Shown here: positions 14,363-15,287 of the stretch, in pieces | How the letters are laid out: every line of letters begins with the position of its first letter | Numbering within the stretch: position 1 is the stretch's first letter | Origin: Alphaproteobacteria bacterium | GTDB taxonomy: Bacteria; Pseudomonadota; Alphaproteobacteria; UBA6615 | NCBI GenBank assembly: GCA_013003285.1 | Contig: JABDJY010000488.1 | Span: forward strand, 1 to 15,287 | Direction of reading: 5' to 3' | Length of the DNA: 15,287 bases | Program-made: the position numbers and the translations under genes | Notes under the pieces: model-generated | What the model was told of the DNA's origin: nothing | The model's input: the letters and a program-made list of their open reading frames with translations, nothing else | Databases searched by the model: none

Positions 14363-15287
14363 ATGTCCGACGACGTGATTATTGCAGCCGACGCGCTGCG
14401 CGCCTTGGTCCATGAAATTGTGCGCCATGGCGGCAGTGAGGCCGCCGAGTGCAAGATCGTGTCCGACCATCTGGTGGGCGCCAACTTAGCCGGTCACGAC
14501 AGCCATGGGGTCGGCATCGTGCCGACTTATGTGATCAATCTTGGGAAAAATCTGCTGCGCCCCAACACCGCCGTGACCAATGTTCGCGACGATGGCGCTT
14601 TTTTGCAATTCGATGGCGGCAAGGGTTATGGCCAACGGGTTGCCGCCGAAGCCATGCAGGCGGCGATCGACCGTTGCCTGGAAACCGGCATCGTCGTCAT
14701 GACGCTCAAAAACGCCCATCACATTGGCCGGGTCGGCACCTACGGTGAAATGGCCGTCGCTGCCGGTTTGATCTCGCTTCATTTCGTGAATGTGACGGAT
14801 CATTTTGCCATCGTGGCGCCGCACCGGGGCGCAGAAGCGCGCTTCGGCACCAACCCGGTTTGCATCGCCATGCCGACGTCGAACCCAGCGGAACCCATTA
14901 TCCTCGACATGGCGACCAGCAAGGTCGCCATGGGCAAGCTGCGGGTTGCCAACAATGCGGGAAAACAAGTCTCCGACGGCATCATCATCGATGCTGAAGG
15001 CACACCGACAAACGATCCCGGCGTGATGTTCAACGAACCGAAAGGCGCACTGCTGCCGTTCGCCGAACATAAGGGCTATGGATTGGCGTTGATGGCGGAG
15101 CTGTTGTCGGGCGCCTTGTCTGGGGGTGGCACGCTCCAACCCGGCAATGTTCGCCTCGACGGTATCGTCAACACCATGGCAGCGATTGTCCTCGATCCGG
15201 CGCGCCTGGGCGATGTGGGCTGGATTAATGCGGAGGTCGACGCCATGGCCGATTATTGCAAGAGCTCGCCCGCGGTCGATCCTAGTC
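14363..15287 (+). CDS. YbiC-like Ldh2-family 2-hydroxyacid dehydrogenase, 3' end outside window
   Basis: An open frame runs 308 codons from ATG 14363 to the right edge without a stop. The ATG has GGGGGAG (14351-14357) five bases upstream. It encodes a cytoplasmic NAD(P)-dependent oxidoreductase of the malate/L-lactate dehydrogenase (Ldh2) family, a fold unrelated to classical lactate dehydrogenases. Conserved stretches are NLAGHDSHGVG (His45 and His48), NAHHIGRVGTYGE (His119-His120), RFGTNPVC and FAEHKGYGLALM. These resemble E. coli YbiC (HcxB, hydroxycarboxylate dehydrogenase B) more than malate or ureidoglycolate dehydrogenases, by recall of those sequences. Family members usually have about 340-370 residues, so about 40-55 residues are missing. 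It probably oxidises a 2-hydroxycarboxylate to the 2-keto acid or the reverse. It is divergent from the efflux operon. Confidence 0.88.
   Translation, partial: MSDDVIIAADALRALVHEIVRHGGSEAAECKIVSDHLVGANLAGHDSHGVGIVPTYVINLGKNLLRPNTAVTNVRDDGAFLQFDGGKGYGQRVAAEAMQAAIDRCLETGIVVMTLKNAHHIGRVGTYGEMAVAAGLISLHFVNVTDHFAIVAPHRGAEARFGTNPVCIAMPTSNPAEPIILDMATSKVAMGKLRVANNAGKQVSDGIIIDAEGTPTNDPGVMFNEPKGALLPFAEHKGYGLALMAELLSGALSGGGTLQPGNVRLDGIVNTMAAIVLDPARLGDVGWINAEVDAMADYCKSSPAVDPS

Noticed and set aside
1..15287. CRISPR array, insertion sequence, phage or toxin-antitoxin system
   Set aside because: No regularly spaced repeats, transposase or integrase motifs, terminal inverted repeats or paired small toxin/antitoxin genes were seen on either strand.

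Overview
The window looks like chromosomal DNA from a Gram-negative alphaproteobacterium, probably Rhodospirillales-like. This is inferred from the single-polypeptide porin type, the protein styles, the frequent GTG starts and the fairly high GC. There is no rRNA, tRNA, insertion sequence, phage gene or CRISPR array, and I found no clearly new multi-gene defence or mobile system. The interest lies in an unusual catabolic neighbourhood, a short-chain dehydrogenase with a substituted active site, and several palindromic elements in the intergenic regions.

Layout. Positions 1-156 (minus) hold the first 52 codons of an amidohydrolase-2 family protein. A 361-bp divergent spacer with strong palindromes follows, then an outer-membrane porin (518-1657, +) with a textbook terminator. 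Next are a GntR/FCD regulator (about 1844-2530, +) and a nitrilase-family hydrolase (2581-3456, +), 50 bp apart and probably co-transcribed. The nitrilase converges, with 2 bp between stop codons, on a cytoplasmic BisC-type molybdopterin sulfoxide reductase (3459-5771, minus). That gene shares a 110-bp divergent promoter region with an SDR-family protein (5882-6673, +) and a bifunctional proline catabolic enzyme, PutA (6697-9834, +), which form a likely two-gene operon. A minus-strand efflux operon (lipoprotein adaptor 14040-12946, then RND pump 12919-9854) converges on putA. The window ends inside a YbiC-like Ldh2-family 2-hydroxyacid dehydrogenase (14363 onward, +), which is truncated by the window edge.

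How the genes may work together. PutA oxidises proline to glutamate. The nitrilase-family enzyme, SDR, molybdoenzyme and terminal 2-hydroxyacid dehydrogenase are all small-molecule catabolic enzymes, and the GntR/FCD protein is the only transcription factor in the window. A locus for uptake (porin) and breakdown of nitrogenous or oxidised organic solutes is reasonable, but the substrate cannot be read from sequence. The RND/adaptor pair is a separate export module whose outer-membrane channel must be encoded elsewhere.
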